A stretch of DNA of 64,000 nt from Palleniella muris (lineage in GTDB: Bacteria > Bacteroidota > Bacteroidia > Bacteroidales > Bacteroidaceae). Both the position numbers and the translations under genes were made by a program. Below the pieces are notes generated by a model. The model searched no databases. It had not been told where the DNA came from and was given only the letters and a program-made list of their open reading frames with translations. Location: contig NZ_SRZC01000010.1 in the NCBI RefSeq assembly GCF_004792655.1, positions 62,001 to 126,000 of the forward strand. The letters run 5' to 3'. Positions 26,852 through 35,879 of the stretch are shown one piece after another (the stretch's first letter is position 1; each line of letters starts with the position of its first letter).

Positions 26852-27776
26852 GAACATGGTGAACTGTAGGAATGTGCTGGCGGTGTTGGTATTGCTTTTG
26901 TGTATAGAACTTATCCTCCGCTGTTTCGGTTTCTGTGATGCTCTTCTTTACCGTGAAAGCCCGTCTTACGAATACATAGCCTTGCCTGATCAGGACAGAT
27001 ACCGGTTCGGTGCGCACATCAAGACTAACTCTTTCTCACAGCGTAACAGTGAGGAACCGGACACATCAAGACAGATTATTCTAGGTCTTGGTGACTCTGT
27101 GCTGTTTGGTGGTACCATGACTGATCAGGATGACTTGGCGTCCACGCTTTTCTCATTAGAGACGGGTATGCAGATGCTGAATATCTCAGCCGGCAGTTGG
27201 GGACCGGACAACTGTGCTGCATATCTGAAAGAGAAAGGAACTTTCGGTGCTAAGGCAATGGTGCTGGTGTGCAGCAGCCATGACGCTTACGACCGTATGT
27301 CCCATGTACCGGTTGTCGGCAAATTCCCGAATTATCCTGACAGGCAGTACAAAGTTGCTATTTGGGAATTGTTGGACAGATACATCATTCCGAAGTTAGC
27401 CAAGTATTGGGACCGGACAATGCATCGGTTGGATCCGGATGAGACCGTTGCAAACCATGTTGAGAATGCTGTGGTACAGCCAAAGTCACCTATGGAATAT
27501 CCGATAAATGACGGGTTTGGTGAATTGAAGGCTATTGCTGACTCAATGGAAATCCCTTTCCTTATATATCTCCATGCCGAGAAAGGAGAATTGGAAGCCG
27601 GAGAATACAATGACATGGGAAAAGCAATCCTTCAATGGGCGGAAGAAAACAATGTTCGTTGTGTGAAGGGACTGGAGGACGGCGAGACTCCGGCAATGTA
27701 CCGCGATGGTATTCATTTGAATGAAGACGGTCAGAAGCATTTGGCAAAATGCCTTGAAATATTGTTGGCTGACTAA
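26841..27776 (+). CDS. SGNH/GDSL-type hydrolase-like protein with N-terminal membrane anchor
   Basis: The 311-residue protein has a hydrophobic segment at about 10-30 (VLAVLVLLLCIELILRCFG), then a periplasmic-looking domain with GLGDSVLFGG (Ser86) and DGIHLN (Asp289, His292). These are blocks I and V of SGNH hydrolases. Such proteins in polysaccharide loci add or remove acyl groups; with several acyltransferase-3 genes nearby, a role in O-acetyl trimming or transfer is likely. It overlaps the end of the polymerase gene. Confidence 0.8.
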   Translation: MGCKNMVNCRNVLAVLVLLLCIELILRCFGFCDALLYRESPSYEYIALPDQDRYRFGAHIKTNSFSQRNSEEPDTSRQIILGLGDSVLFGGTMTDQDDLASTLFSLETGMQMLNISAGSWGPDNCAAYLKEKGTFGAKAMVLVCSSHDAYDRMSHVPVVGKFPNYPDRQYKVAIWELLDRYIIPKLAKYWDRTMHRLDPDETVANHVENAVVQPKSPMEYPINDGFGELKAIADSMEIPFLIYLHAEKGELEAGEYNDMGKAILQWAEENNVRCVKGLEDGETPAMYRDGIHLNEDGQKHLAKCLEILLAD

Positions 27777-27875
27777 TTGTATTTGTTTTAACACACACAT
27801 GGATGCAAATGGCAAGTAACATGCTTTTATTGTGATTTCAGCCGGTTGTTTGGTTCATGTGATAAAAAGAAGTTT

Positions 27876-28952
27876 ATGAATTTAAGGAATTTAGCGATAT
27901 TGCAGCCAGAGGTGCCGCATTATCGTGAGGAGTTCTTCGCAGGGCTGCGCGAGCAATGCGGAAAGGCAGACATATATGTCTATAACTCTCAGGAAGCAGC
28001 GGCAAAGAACGGTTTTAAGGTGCAAAGTGAGGGTGTCAGATTCATTCCGAACATGCAATGGCATGGAGTGCTGTGGTACAATCCCGTCAAATTGCTGCAT
28101 AAGGAATATGACACACTTGTATTGATGCTTCATTTTGCACATCTCACCACATGGCTGCTGCTGCTGACGAAGTTCATTCACAGGAAACACATCGTGCTGT
28201 ATGGTCAGGGCATTTCTGTGAAGCGCTATCTTAAAGAAGAACGGAAACTGGACTGGAAGCTGAGATGGATGGGAGCAATGGCTGATGGTGTATGGCTTTA
28301 CATGCCGAAGGAGGAGAAGCAGTGGAAAGAGATTTTCCCAAAGAAAAAGATTGTGGCACTTAACAACACTGTGACAGGAATGGACGACATTGTCTCATAC
28401 ATTCCGCCCATGTCCAAGGCAGAATTGAAAGAGAAATACGCCATTACGGAAGAAAGGCTACTTATTTTCTGTGCCCGTTTCACTTCTCCTTACCGCAGGG
28501 TTGACTTACTGCTTGAGACAATCGAAAAACTTGACAACAAGTGTTTTGGCTTCATCATTATCGGCGATGGAGCAAACAAGCCTGATTTCACGAAATATCC
28601 TAATGTCCATGATTTCGGGGCGGTGTACGATGTGGCGGTGAAACGCGAACTCTTCTCAATAGCCGACATTTATTTCCAGCCGGGATGGGTGGGACTGTCC
28701 ATTGTCGAAGCAATGGGATATGGTTTGCCAGTCTTTACTTTCAAGCGTTCGCTGAAAACATTGCAGTGTGTTGAATACAGTTACATTGAGGATAGGCATA
28801 ACGGCAGGATTCTTGGCTCGATGGACGATTGTCTGAAAGCGATTGCCGAAAGCGAGAGTGAGGACATAGAGCGTATGGGGCGTGAGGCTAAGGCATTGGC
28901 GATAACACTTCTGCCAACTAACATGGTAAATAATGCATTGAGTATTTTATGA
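27876..28952 (+). CDS. Glycosyltransferase family 4
   Basis: The start at 27876 (MNLRNLAILQPEVPHYREEF) fits the family better than the ATG-like site ten codons upstream, giving 358 residues. It has LVLMLHFAHLTTWLLLLTK, the loop RLLIFCARFTSPYRRVDLLL and the C-terminal FQPGWVGLSIVEAMGYGLP (EX7E in a shortened form). It overlaps the next gene by four bases. Donor unknown. Confidence 0.88.
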   Translation: MNLRNLAILQPEVPHYREEFFAGLREQCGKADIYVYNSQEAAAKNGFKVQSEGVRFIPNMQWHGVLWYNPVKLLHKEYDTLVLMLHFAHLTTWLLLLTKFIHRKHIVLYGQGISVKRYLKEERKLDWKLRWMGAMADGVWLYMPKEEKQWKEIFPKKKIVALNNTVTGMDDIVSYIPPMSKAELKEKYAITEERLLIFCARFTSPYRRVDLLLETIEKLDNKCFGFIIIGDGANKPDFTKYPNVHDFGAVYDVAVKRELFSIADIYFQPGWVGLSIVEAMGYGLPVFTFKRSLKTLQCVEYSYIEDRHNGRILGSMDDCLKAIAESESEDIERMGREAKALAITLLPTNMVNNALSIL

Positions 28953-30058
28953 TAAAGATAGTACATTATATTCCCAGTCTTGACCGTACTTGGGGAGGGA
29001 CGGCATTTTACATGCAACTGCTTGCCAAAGAGTTGGGACAGTTGACCGAACTGCACATAGCTTCCCATGCGAGTGACAATGAGTTGCCGATGGATTACAG
29101 CACGGTGCACAGACTTCCTTTTTGGAAGAACTACTGTAGTCTGAAATGCGAATGGCAACAGCTATTGAATGATGTGAAGCCGGACATTGTCCACATCAAC
29201 TGCTGTTGGACACCGAGTTGTGCCATGCTTCAGCGTTGGGCACAGTCATGCGGACATAAAGTTGTCCTTACCCCTCATGGCATGCTTGAGCCATGGATTA
29301 TGCAGAGGCATTATTGGACAAGGAAATTCCCGGCATTGCTTCTTTATCAGAAGAGTGCCGTTGTCCGTGCCGAGCGTCTTCATGCCACAGCGGAGAGCGA
29401 AAAGGAGAATCTTCTGGCACTTGGCTACAATAATAAAATCAGTGTCATAGCCAATGGCGTAGACGTCGACAGCATAGAGATGAAGACATCATGGAAGCGC
29501 AACAAGGAGATATTGTTCCTGAGCCGTGTGCATGTGAAGAAAGGCATAAACTTCCTCATCGAGGCGGTGGCGGAACTTAAATCTGAGCTACATGGATACA
29601 CTGTGCGCATAGCCGGTGAGGGTGAGGAATCCTACATCAACGAACTGAAGCGTCGTGCTTCCGACCTTGGCATCGCTGACATCATCCGTTTCGAAGGTGG
29701 TGTCTATGGCGATAGGAAATGGGAACTGTTCCGTCGGGCAGACCTCTTTGTGCTGCCTACTCATAGCGAAAATTTCGGTATAGTTGTCGCTGAGGCATTG
29801 GCAAGTGGCACTCCTGTCGTGACCACTGAGGGTACACCATGGAGTGACCTTCATGATTATGGCTGCGGCTGGTGGACAGCAGTAGGCACAGAGCCTACGG
29901 TGGCAGCCCTGCGCTCTTTCCTCGGACTTTCGGAAGAGGAGTTGGAGGCGAAGGGACGTAACGGACGCCGACTTGTGGAAGAAAAGTATTCCGAGCGCAA
30001 GGTGGCGGAGGAGTTTGTGGAAATGTACAACAACATGCTTGACAATGGGAAAAGTTGA
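28949..30058 (+). CDS. Glycosyltransferase family 4
   Basis: The 369-residue protein starts IVHYIPSLDRTWGGTAFYMQ with the WGG loop, then VVLTPHGMLEPWI, the segment EILFLSRVHVKKGINFLIEA and the EX7E region HSENFGIVVAEALASGTPV. This set is typical of colanic-acid and capsule GT4 enzymes. It is coupled to the genes on both sides by short overlaps, so it belongs to the same transcript. Confidence 0.92.
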   Translation: MIKIVHYIPSLDRTWGGTAFYMQLLAKELGQLTELHIASHASDNELPMDYSTVHRLPFWKNYCSLKCEWQQLLNDVKPDIVHINCCWTPSCAMLQRWAQSCGHKVVLTPHGMLEPWIMQRHYWTRKFPALLLYQKSAVVRAERLHATAESEKENLLALGYNNKISVIANGVDVDSIEMKTSWKRNKEILFLSRVHVKKGINFLIEAVAELKSELHGYTVRIAGEGEESYINELKRRASDLGIADIIRFEGGVYGDRKWELFRRADLFVLPTHSENFGIVVAEALASGTPVVTTEGTPWSDLHDYGCGWWTAVGTEPTVAALRSFLGLSEEELEAKGRNGRRLVEEKYSERKVAEEFVEMYNNMLDNGKS

Positions 30059-30602
30059 TTTGGGAGCTTTTACCACCGGTGATTTTGATAAAGGAGCAGG
30101 CGGATTGAAGATAGCACTGTGGTATTTTGTCAATGCGCTGTTTGTACGCGCCTCATGGAATCCTTTCATGGGAATAAAGGTTTTTCTTCTCCGCGCTTTC
30201 GGTGCAAAGATAGGCAAAGGCTTGGTGATAAAGAACAATGTGACCATCAAGTTCCCATGGAAACTTACGGTGGGCGACAATGTGTGGCTGGGCGAGAACT
30301 GCTGGATTGACAATCTCGACTATGTGACCATCGGCAGCAATGCCTGTGTGTCACAAGGAGCGTTGCTTCTCACCGGTAACCACGATTATACCATATCTTC
30401 AATGCCATATCGCAATGCCCCGATTGTCCTTGAGGACGGTGTGTGGGTTGGTGCTCGCGTTGTTGTCTGTCCGGGCATAACGATGCGCGAGAACTCCATT
30501 GCCACAGTCGGCAGTGTGATAACAAAGGACACAGAATCCGCTGGGATTTACCAAGGTATTCCGGCGGTGATGATAAGAAAAAGAAAGATAAAAACTGTCT
30601 GA
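30045..30602 (+). CDS. Colanic-acid-type acetyltransferase (WcaF-like, hexapeptide repeats)
   Basis: The ATG at 30045 (MGKVDLGAFTTGDFDKGAG) gives 185 residues, the usual WcaF length; upstream frame extensions are not protein-like for this family. Hexapeptide turns such as VTIGSNACVSQGALLLTGNH and VWVGARVVVCPGITMREN form a left-handed beta-helix, with the catalytic His in GNHDY. It should O-acetylate a sugar of the polymer using acetyl-CoA. It overlaps the GT4 gene by 14 bases. Confidence 0.9.
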   Translation: MGKVDLGAFTTGDFDKGAGGLKIALWYFVNALFVRASWNPFMGIKVFLLRAFGAKIGKGLVIKNNVTIKFPWKLTVGDNVWLGENCWIDNLDYVTIGSNACVSQGALLLTGNHDYTISSMPYRNAPIVLEDGVWVGARVVVCPGITMRENSIATVGSVITKDTESAGIYQGIPAVMIRKRKIKTV

Positions 30603-30657
30603 GGAAATATCTGAAATTCCTGTCAGCATCTATTTAAATAAGGAGAAAATCACTGTT

Positions 30658-31449
30658 ATGAAGATATCAATAATCACTTCCTGCTACAACCGTGAGGAGA
30701 CAATCCGCGGCGCGATCGAGAGTGTTATGTCGCAGGACTATCCGAACATAGAGTACATCATTGTTGATGGCTCTTCCACGGACAAGTCTTTGGAGGTAAT
30801 AAGGGAAATGGAGCGTCTTTCCAAAGAAGACGGTTTCAAGTCTATGCATCCGGGTTTTGAGATGAAGGTCATCTCCGAGCCTGACGGCGGGATGTATGAG
30901 GCACTGAACAAAGGCATCCGCATGGCTACCGGCGACATCATCGGCCTTGTCCATTCCGATGACTTCCTTTATTCCGATGAGACCGTCTCCCATATCGCCG
31001 AGCGTTTCCGCGAGAGCCATGCCGATTTCCTTTACGGTGATGGGCTGTTTGTGAACCATGAGCGTACGGATAAGGTTGTCCGCAACTGGATAGGCGGCAA
31101 GTACCGCCTTTGGAAAGTCCGCCACGGCTGGCTTCCTTTACATCCGACATGCTATATCCGCCGTAGCGTGATGGAACGCAAAGGCCTTTACAACGAGAGC
31201 TACAAGATAGCAGCGGATTCCGACCTGTTGTTCCGTTATCTTGTTGGCGGCGAGCTGTCCGTTACTTATCTTCCTGAGTACATCGTCCGTATGCGCATGG
31301 GCGGGCTTAGCACGGACAGTGCCCGCAGGAAGCAGATGTGGCGTGAGGATGTCCGCATGTACAGTTCCCATGGCATGAATCCTGTGTTGATGAAGCTGGA
31401 GAAGATGCTGTGGAAGCTTCCGCAGTTCATAGAGGCGAAATTTAAGTGA
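30658..31449 (+). CDS. Glycosyltransferase family 2 (WcaE-like)
   Basis: The 263-residue GT-A enzyme has KISIITSCYNREETIRGAIE, YIIVDGSSTDKSLEV, EPDGGMYEALNKGI and GLVHSDDFLY, the order seen in WcaE/WcaA-type enzymes. It is the last gene of the locus and is followed by a strong terminator about 90 bases later. GC content looks higher here than in the 8-13 kb block. Confidence 0.92.
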   Translation: MKISIITSCYNREETIRGAIESVMSQDYPNIEYIIVDGSSTDKSLEVIREMERLSKEDGFKSMHPGFEMKVISEPDGGMYEALNKGIRMATGDIIGLVHSDDFLYSDETVSHIAERFRESHADFLYGDGLFVNHERTDKVVRNWIGGKYRLWKVRHGWLPLHPTCYIRRSVMERKGLYNESYKIAADSDLLFRYLVGGELSVTYLPEYIVRMRMGGLSTDSARRKQMWREDVRMYSSHGMNPVLMKLEKMLWKLPQFIEAKFK

Positions 31450-31538
31450 TGTTCCACTCGTTTTTTTGTATGTACATCCATATAAGCTGCATGAACAGAA
31501 TACGCTGAACAGTCTATATATAAATGTGTGCCCTTTGC

Positions 31539-31587
31539 CGCCATGCCAATACTCATAAGACAGAGTATGGTATGGCGTTTTTGTTTT
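31539..31587 (+). terminator. Terminator of the polysaccharide locus
   Basis: CGCCATGCCAATACTC (31539-31554) pairs with GAGTATGGTATGGCG (31563-31577) with one bulge, followed by TTTTTGTTTT. It marks the end of the roughly 28-kb unit. The rest of the 31450-31874 spacer holds no gene. Confidence 0.8.
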
Positions 31588-31797
31588 CTGAGATATTGTA
31601 TTGTCTCAAGATGTATTTTTCTCATGAGCTTTGTTTTTTTCATGCCACTTATGCTTGTTTTTCAAAAGGAAATCATTAAATTTGCGGATGATAAGGTGTG
31701 AGAATGCTAAGAGTTAATGACATGTAGGATGCCCAAAAACCGAAATTACGGTAAATCAAACCATGATTGGGGTATGGGACTGTAATGATATTATGTG

Positions 31798-31805
31798 TAA
31801 TTTTG
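31798..31805 (+). promoter_or_regulatory. Promoter -7 element for the alpha/beta hydrolase gene
   Basis: TAATTTTG followed by CA, 70 bases before the ATG; the -33 box is not clear. Confidence 0.55.
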
Positions 31806-31874
31806 CACCCGGAACAAAGGCATGGCTGCAGAGATGCCTTTTGTCCGTGAGTTAATGAAGAGAATATTACACTA

Positions 31875-32954
31875 ATGAAGAAAACATTAATATCATTGCT
31901 GTCGTTGCTGTGTTTCTCAGTGGCAGCACAAACATTAAACACTACACAGACCATGAACACTGCACTTACACTCACTCAAGAATGGGACAAGACATTCCCA
32001 CAGTCACAAAAAGTCAGCCATAGGAAGGTCACTTTTACAAACCGCTATGGCATCACACTGGCGGCAGACCTTTACGTTCCTAAGAATGCGGAAGGACGGA
32101 TGGCAGCCGTTGCCGTATGCGGACCGTTTGGCGCTTGCAAGGAACAGTGCTCCGGACTGTATGCCCAGACGCTGGCAGAAAGGGGATTCGTCACATTGGC
32201 TTTTGACCCTTCCTTCACCGGAGAGTCTGCCAGAGAGCCGCGCTTCATGGCGTCTCCTGACATCAATACCGAGGATTTCCAAGCTGCGGTGGACTATCTT
32301 TCCTGCCGTGATGATGTCGATGCGGAGCGTATCGGTATCCTTGGTATCTGCGGATGGGGCGGTATGGCACTAAATGCTGCGGCTCTTGACACACGCATTA
32401 AGGCTACAGTGACATCGACAATGTACGACATGAGCCGTGTGAACGCCAACGGCTATTTCGACGGAGGTGACAATGCCGATGCGCGCCATGAGGCAAAAGT
32501 CGCTCTCAACGCACAGCGCACGAAGGAATTTGCGCAGGGCAGCCATGAGCAGGGTGGCGGTGTGCCTGCCGAACTGCCTGCCGACGCTCCATGGTTCCTG
32601 AAGGATTACCACAACTACTACAAGACATCACGCGGCTATCATCCGCGCAGCGGCAACTCAAACGGCGGTTGGACGAAGACAGGCTGCATGTCGTTCCTTA
32701 ACCAACCGATACTGAAATACAGTGACGAGATACGCTCCGCAGTGCTGATGATTCACGGTGAGAAAGCCCACTCCTGCTATTTCTCCAAGGACGCCTACCG
32801 CGACATGATGCGCAATGGCGAGAGTGTGGCGGCAAAAGCAGGCAACAAGGAGCTGCTGCTCATACCGGATGCCGTGCACACCGACCTGTATGACAATCTC
32901 GAGGTGATACCTTTTGACAAGATAGGAGAGTTCTACAGGACATATCTCAAATAA
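31875..32954 (+). CDS. Secreted alpha/beta hydrolase (dienelactone hydrolase-like)
   Basis: The 359-residue protein starts with a signal peptide (MKKTLISLLSLLCFSVAAQ). The mature part has GITLAADLYVPKNAEGR, FDPSFTGESAREPRF and the nucleophile region ILGICGWGGMALNAA. There Cys occupies the usual Ser position (GICGWGG), as in dienelactone-hydrolase-like enzymes. The His near the end is in PDAVHTDLYD. The substrate is unknown. It is the first gene of a cluster with a cyclophilin-like protein and an AraC regulator, 10 bases ahead of the next gene. Confidence 0.85.
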   Translation: MKKTLISLLSLLCFSVAAQTLNTTQTMNTALTLTQEWDKTFPQSQKVSHRKVTFTNRYGITLAADLYVPKNAEGRMAAVAVCGPFGACKEQCSGLYAQTLAERGFVTLAFDPSFTGESAREPRFMASPDINTEDFQAAVDYLSCRDDVDAERIGILGICGWGGMALNAAALDTRIKATVTSTMYDMSRVNANGYFDGGDNADARHEAKVALNAQRTKEFAQGSHEQGGGVPAELPADAPWFLKDYHNYYKTSRGYHPRSGNSNGGWTKTGCMSFLNQPILKYSDEIRSAVLMIHGEKAHSCYFSKDAYRDMMRNGESVAAKAGNKELLLIPDAVHTDLYDNLEVIPFDKIGEFYRTYLK

Positions 32955-32964
32955 AGTATGCGCC

Positions 32965-33588
32965 ATGAGGATACTTGTTTCCGTCTTTTGCGCCATGCTC
33001 GTTTCACTCCATGCCATGGCAGGATGTAACGGGATTCCAGGAGTTTCTTGCTTTGAAAGGAATGATGACATAACAAAAACAGACACCCGGACAATGAAAA
33101 AGATAATCATCAGCGTCAACGGCAGGTCAATGACCGCCACGCTTGCCGACAACTCTTCCGCCGCCGCTCTCGTGGCATTGCTGGAGCAGGGATCGCTGAC
33201 CTACAATGCGCATGACTATGGCAACTTCGAGAAGGTAGGCGACATAGGGCACGCTCTCCCACGCAATGATGAGTACATCACCACCGTTCCCGGCGACATA
33301 ATCCTCTATCTGGGGAACAACGTCTGCATATACTACGACACAAACGAGTGGAATTTCACGCGCCTTGGCAGGATTGACAATCTTTCCGCGTCCGAGATAA
33401 GGAGCATCCTCGGCACAGGCGACTGCACCGTCACACTTTCTCTTGCCGGAGAAACACCGGTGGAGAGAGTGAAAACAGGCACAACAACTGCTGCCACCGC
33501 TGTCCGAGGATTTGATGGAAAGGCATTGGATAAGATTCCTGCAAAGGGTATTTACATAGAAAACGGAATAAAGAAATCAAGAAAATGA
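32965..33588 (+). CDS. Cyclophilin-like-fold protein with signal peptide
   Basis: A 207-residue protein. A signal sequence ending near MAGC suggests a lipoprotein. The domain begins KKIIISVNGRSMTATLADNS and contains DIILYLGNNVCIYYDTNEWN, the pattern of the cyclophilin-like family (Cyclophil_like2), common next to hydrolase or flavodoxin genes in Bacteroidales and not known to be a proline isomerase. Starting at the internal ATG (33094) would give a cytoplasmic form. It overlaps the AraC gene by four bases. Confidence 0.8.
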   Translation: MRILVSVFCAMLVSLHAMAGCNGIPGVSCFERNDDITKTDTRTMKKIIISVNGRSMTATLADNSSAAALVALLEQGSLTYNAHDYGNFEKVGDIGHALPRNDEYITTVPGDIILYLGNNVCIYYDTNEWNFTRLGRIDNLSASEIRSILGTGDCTVTLSLAGETPVERVKTGTTTAATAVRGFDGKALDKIPAKGIYIENGIKKSRK

Positions 33589-34472
33589 AGACAGTAAACA
33601 TCGACTCTGTACAGGCTTTCAACGACAGGTTTGGCTTTGAGACCTTCCATCCGCTTGTCTCCGTGGCGTATTTTGACGGGGAGAGCGGCGCGGAGGAAGA
33701 GGAGTGCGACATGCACTATGGGGTTTATGCCCTTTTCCTCAAGGAGACGAAAGGGTGCAGCCTGTCGTATGGGCGCACGAAATACGACTTTGACGAGATG
33801 ACCGTGACATCCTTCGCCCCGGGGCAGACCATACATGTCGAACCGACAGGTGTGCGGTCGAAATGGACAGCCCTTGTGTTCCACCCCGATTTCCTTGCGC
33901 GTACGCAGCTTGGCAGGCAGATTTCACGCTATGAGTTCTTCAGCTATTCGAGCAGCGAGGCCTTGCATCTCTCCCCACAGGAGATTGAAGTCTATCGCGG
34001 AGTGTTGGGAATGATAGAGCAGGAGCTGCACCATGCCATCGACAAGCACACGCGTGAGCTGATTGTCAGTAACATAGAACTGTTGCTGAACTATTGCCTC
34101 CGCTTCTACGACCGTCAGTTCACAACTCGCGAGGAGATAAACCACAGTGTCGTTCAGCGTTTTACAAAGATGCTTGACGAGTATGTCCGCGACAAGGCAC
34201 GCACGAATGGCTTGCCCCATGTGGCATATTTCGCCGACAAATGCTGCCTTTCCACCGGCTATTTCGGTGAACTTGTGAAGGCGGAGACAGGGCGCACCGC
34301 CAAGGATTTCATCACTGACCGCCTGCTCCTTGCCGCCAAGGAGATGCTTAGTGACGGCGAACTGAGCATCACGCAGATAAGTGCCGGACTCGGTTTTGAG
34401 TACCCTCAGCATTTCGTGCGCTTCTTCAAGCGGTGCACGGGGCAGACTCCCACGCAGTATCGCACGGCATAG
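33585..34472 (+). CDS. AraC-family transcription regulator
   Basis: A 295-residue protein. The N-terminal 190 residues form a cupin-like sensor region. The C-terminal double helix-turn-helix has HVAYFADKCCLSTGYFGELVK and ITQISAGLGFEYPQHFVRFFK, ending GQTPTQYR, the classic AraC signature. It is translationally coupled to the two genes before it and probably controls them and perhaps the DUF362 and CMD-cupin genes after it. The inducer is unknown. Confidence 0.93.
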   Translation: MKTVNIDSVQAFNDRFGFETFHPLVSVAYFDGESGAEEEECDMHYGVYALFLKETKGCSLSYGRTKYDFDEMTVTSFAPGQTIHVEPTGVRSKWTALVFHPDFLARTQLGRQISRYEFFSYSSSEALHLSPQEIEVYRGVLGMIEQELHHAIDKHTRELIVSNIELLLNYCLRFYDRQFTTREEINHSVVQRFTKMLDEYVRDKARTNGLPHVAYFADKCCLSTGYFGELVKAETGRTAKDFITDRLLLAAKEMLSDGELSITQISAGLGFEYPQHFVRFFKRCTGQTPTQYRTA

Positions 34473-34503
34473 GGAAAAACGTTGCCATACAGTCCGCTTT
34501 GCG

Positions 34504-34582
34504 AAAGGTAACACTTTGCCTTGTGAAAGGTTACCTTTTGCCATGCAAAGTGTAACACTTTACCGCACAAAGTGTTACCTTT
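34504..34582. repeat. Array of four 14-bp palindromic boxes at 21-22 bp spacing
   Basis: AAAGGTAACACTTT (34504), AAAGGTTACCTTTT (34526), AAAGTGTAACACTTT (34547) and AAAGTGTTACCTTT (34569) are variants of one palindrome, about two helical turns apart. TAAGTTGTTGTTTATCAGTG follows, as it also does near 54430 in almost the same form. Confidence 0.8.
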
Positions 34583-34679
34583 CGCCGGAGCATCAATCAC
34601 GTTGCGTTGTGTGTTATATGTAAGTTGTTGTTTATCAGTGTGTATGCCGATTGAATTAATGAATATGATATATAAGAAT

Positions 34680-35630
34680 ATGAAACGCTGTTTGAGTTTT
34701 GCTTTTATGGCATTCCTCGCTTTGGGTGCGCATGCGCAGAGCAAGGTCTATGTCACCCGTGAGATAACTCCGGAGTCTCTTGTCCGCATCTACAAAGCCT
34801 TGGGACGGACTGCCGAAGGGCGCGTGGCGGTGAAGATAAGCACAGGCGAGTCGCAGAAGACAGGCTATCTTCGCCCAATGTTCATCAAACCTTTGCTGGA
34901 CGAGGTGCATGGCACCATTGTGGAGTGCAACACCGCCTATCCGGGCACACGGAACACTACCGAGGCGCACAGGCAGACCGTCCGCAAGCATGGCTTCACA
35001 GCCGTTGCGCCTGTGGACATCATGGACGAGGAAGGGGACATGAACATCCCGGTGAAGGACACTGCGCACATCAAATACGACATTGTCGGCAAGCATCTGG
35101 CGTACTATGACTTCATGATTAACCTCGCCCACTTCAAGGGACATCAGATGGGCGGTTTCGGAGGAGTGCTGAAGAATGCGAGCATCGGTGTCGCTTCCTC
35201 TGCCGGAAAGGCGTACATCCATTCGGCGGGAGTGACTGACGATGTGGCGAAGATGTGGAGCCATATTGACGATCAGGACGGTTTTGTCGAGTCTATGGCG
35301 TCCGCAGCCCAGGCTGTGCATGACTATTTCGGCAACGGTGAGCGGATTGTCTATATTGCGGTTATGAACAACATGAGCATCGACTGTGACTGCAATGCCA
35401 ATCCGCAGAAGCCTTTGATTGCCGATTATGGCATAGTCGCCTCCCTTGACCCTGTCGCCTGTGACCAGGCTTGCTATGACATTGTCGCCAAAATCCATAA
35501 GGACGCGCACAACAATCCGCAGCCCCTGCTTGACCGTATAGCACAGCAGCATGGCACGCATATCCTGACTTGGGGCGAGAAAATCGGGCTTGGCTCACGG
35601 AAGTATGAGATTGTAAACATCGACAAGTAG
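34680..35630 (+). CDS. DUF362 protein with signal peptide
   Basis: The ATG at 34680 is chosen because it begins a signal peptide (MKRCLSFAFMAFLALGAHAQ). The 316-residue product contains the DUF362 pattern: ISTGESQKTGYLRPMFIKPL, NTAYPGTRNTTEAHR and INLAHFKGHQMGGFGGVLKN. DUF362 proteins are often annotated as iron-sulphur binding; here the cysteines near the end (DCDCN) are few. The function is uncertain. It follows the AraC gene and its repeat array by 207 bases. Confidence 0.82.
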   Translation: MKRCLSFAFMAFLALGAHAQSKVYVTREITPESLVRIYKALGRTAEGRVAVKISTGESQKTGYLRPMFIKPLLDEVHGTIVECNTAYPGTRNTTEAHRQTVRKHGFTAVAPVDIMDEEGDMNIPVKDTAHIKYDIVGKHLAYYDFMINLAHFKGHQMGGFGGVLKNASIGVASSAGKAYIHSAGVTDDVAKMWSHIDDQDGFVESMASAAQAVHDYFGNGERIVYIAVMNNMSIDCDCNANPQKPLIADYGIVASLDPVACDQACYDIVAKIHKDAHNNPQPLLDRIAQQHGTHILTWGEKIGLGSRKYEIVNIDK

Positions 35631-35732
35631 GCTTCGGTGGAAGGAAAAGTCATAAAAGAAACATACAGTCAAACAGGATTGCTTTGCGGAAATATGCAAG
35701 TGCATTACTCGTGGTTTTCAAATTATTCACTG

Positions 35733-35808
35733 ATTGTGTTTTTGCATAATCCCTATGTTCTGCCGTAATCGCTTCCATGCAAAGTGTGGCTCCGCCACAT
35801 TTTGCATG
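35733..35808 (-). repeat. 76-bp hairpin repeat, copy A (minus orientation)
   Basis: It contains the hairpin TTCCATGCAAAGTGTGGC / GCCACATTTTGCATGGAA with a 3-base loop and adjoining sequence. Read on the minus strand it matches 40287-40362 with about 10 differences. Confidence 0.8.
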
Positions 35809-35879
35809 GAAATATTGACAGTAAAGGCATGCGTGTTTTCACAATTTATTTTGTTTGACCATAAAAAGAACAAGAATCA

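Noticed and set aside
34504..34582. A CRISPR-like look: short repeats at regular spacing.
   Set aside because: The units are only 14 bases, spacers are 7-9 bases and similar among arrays, and no cas genes are present.
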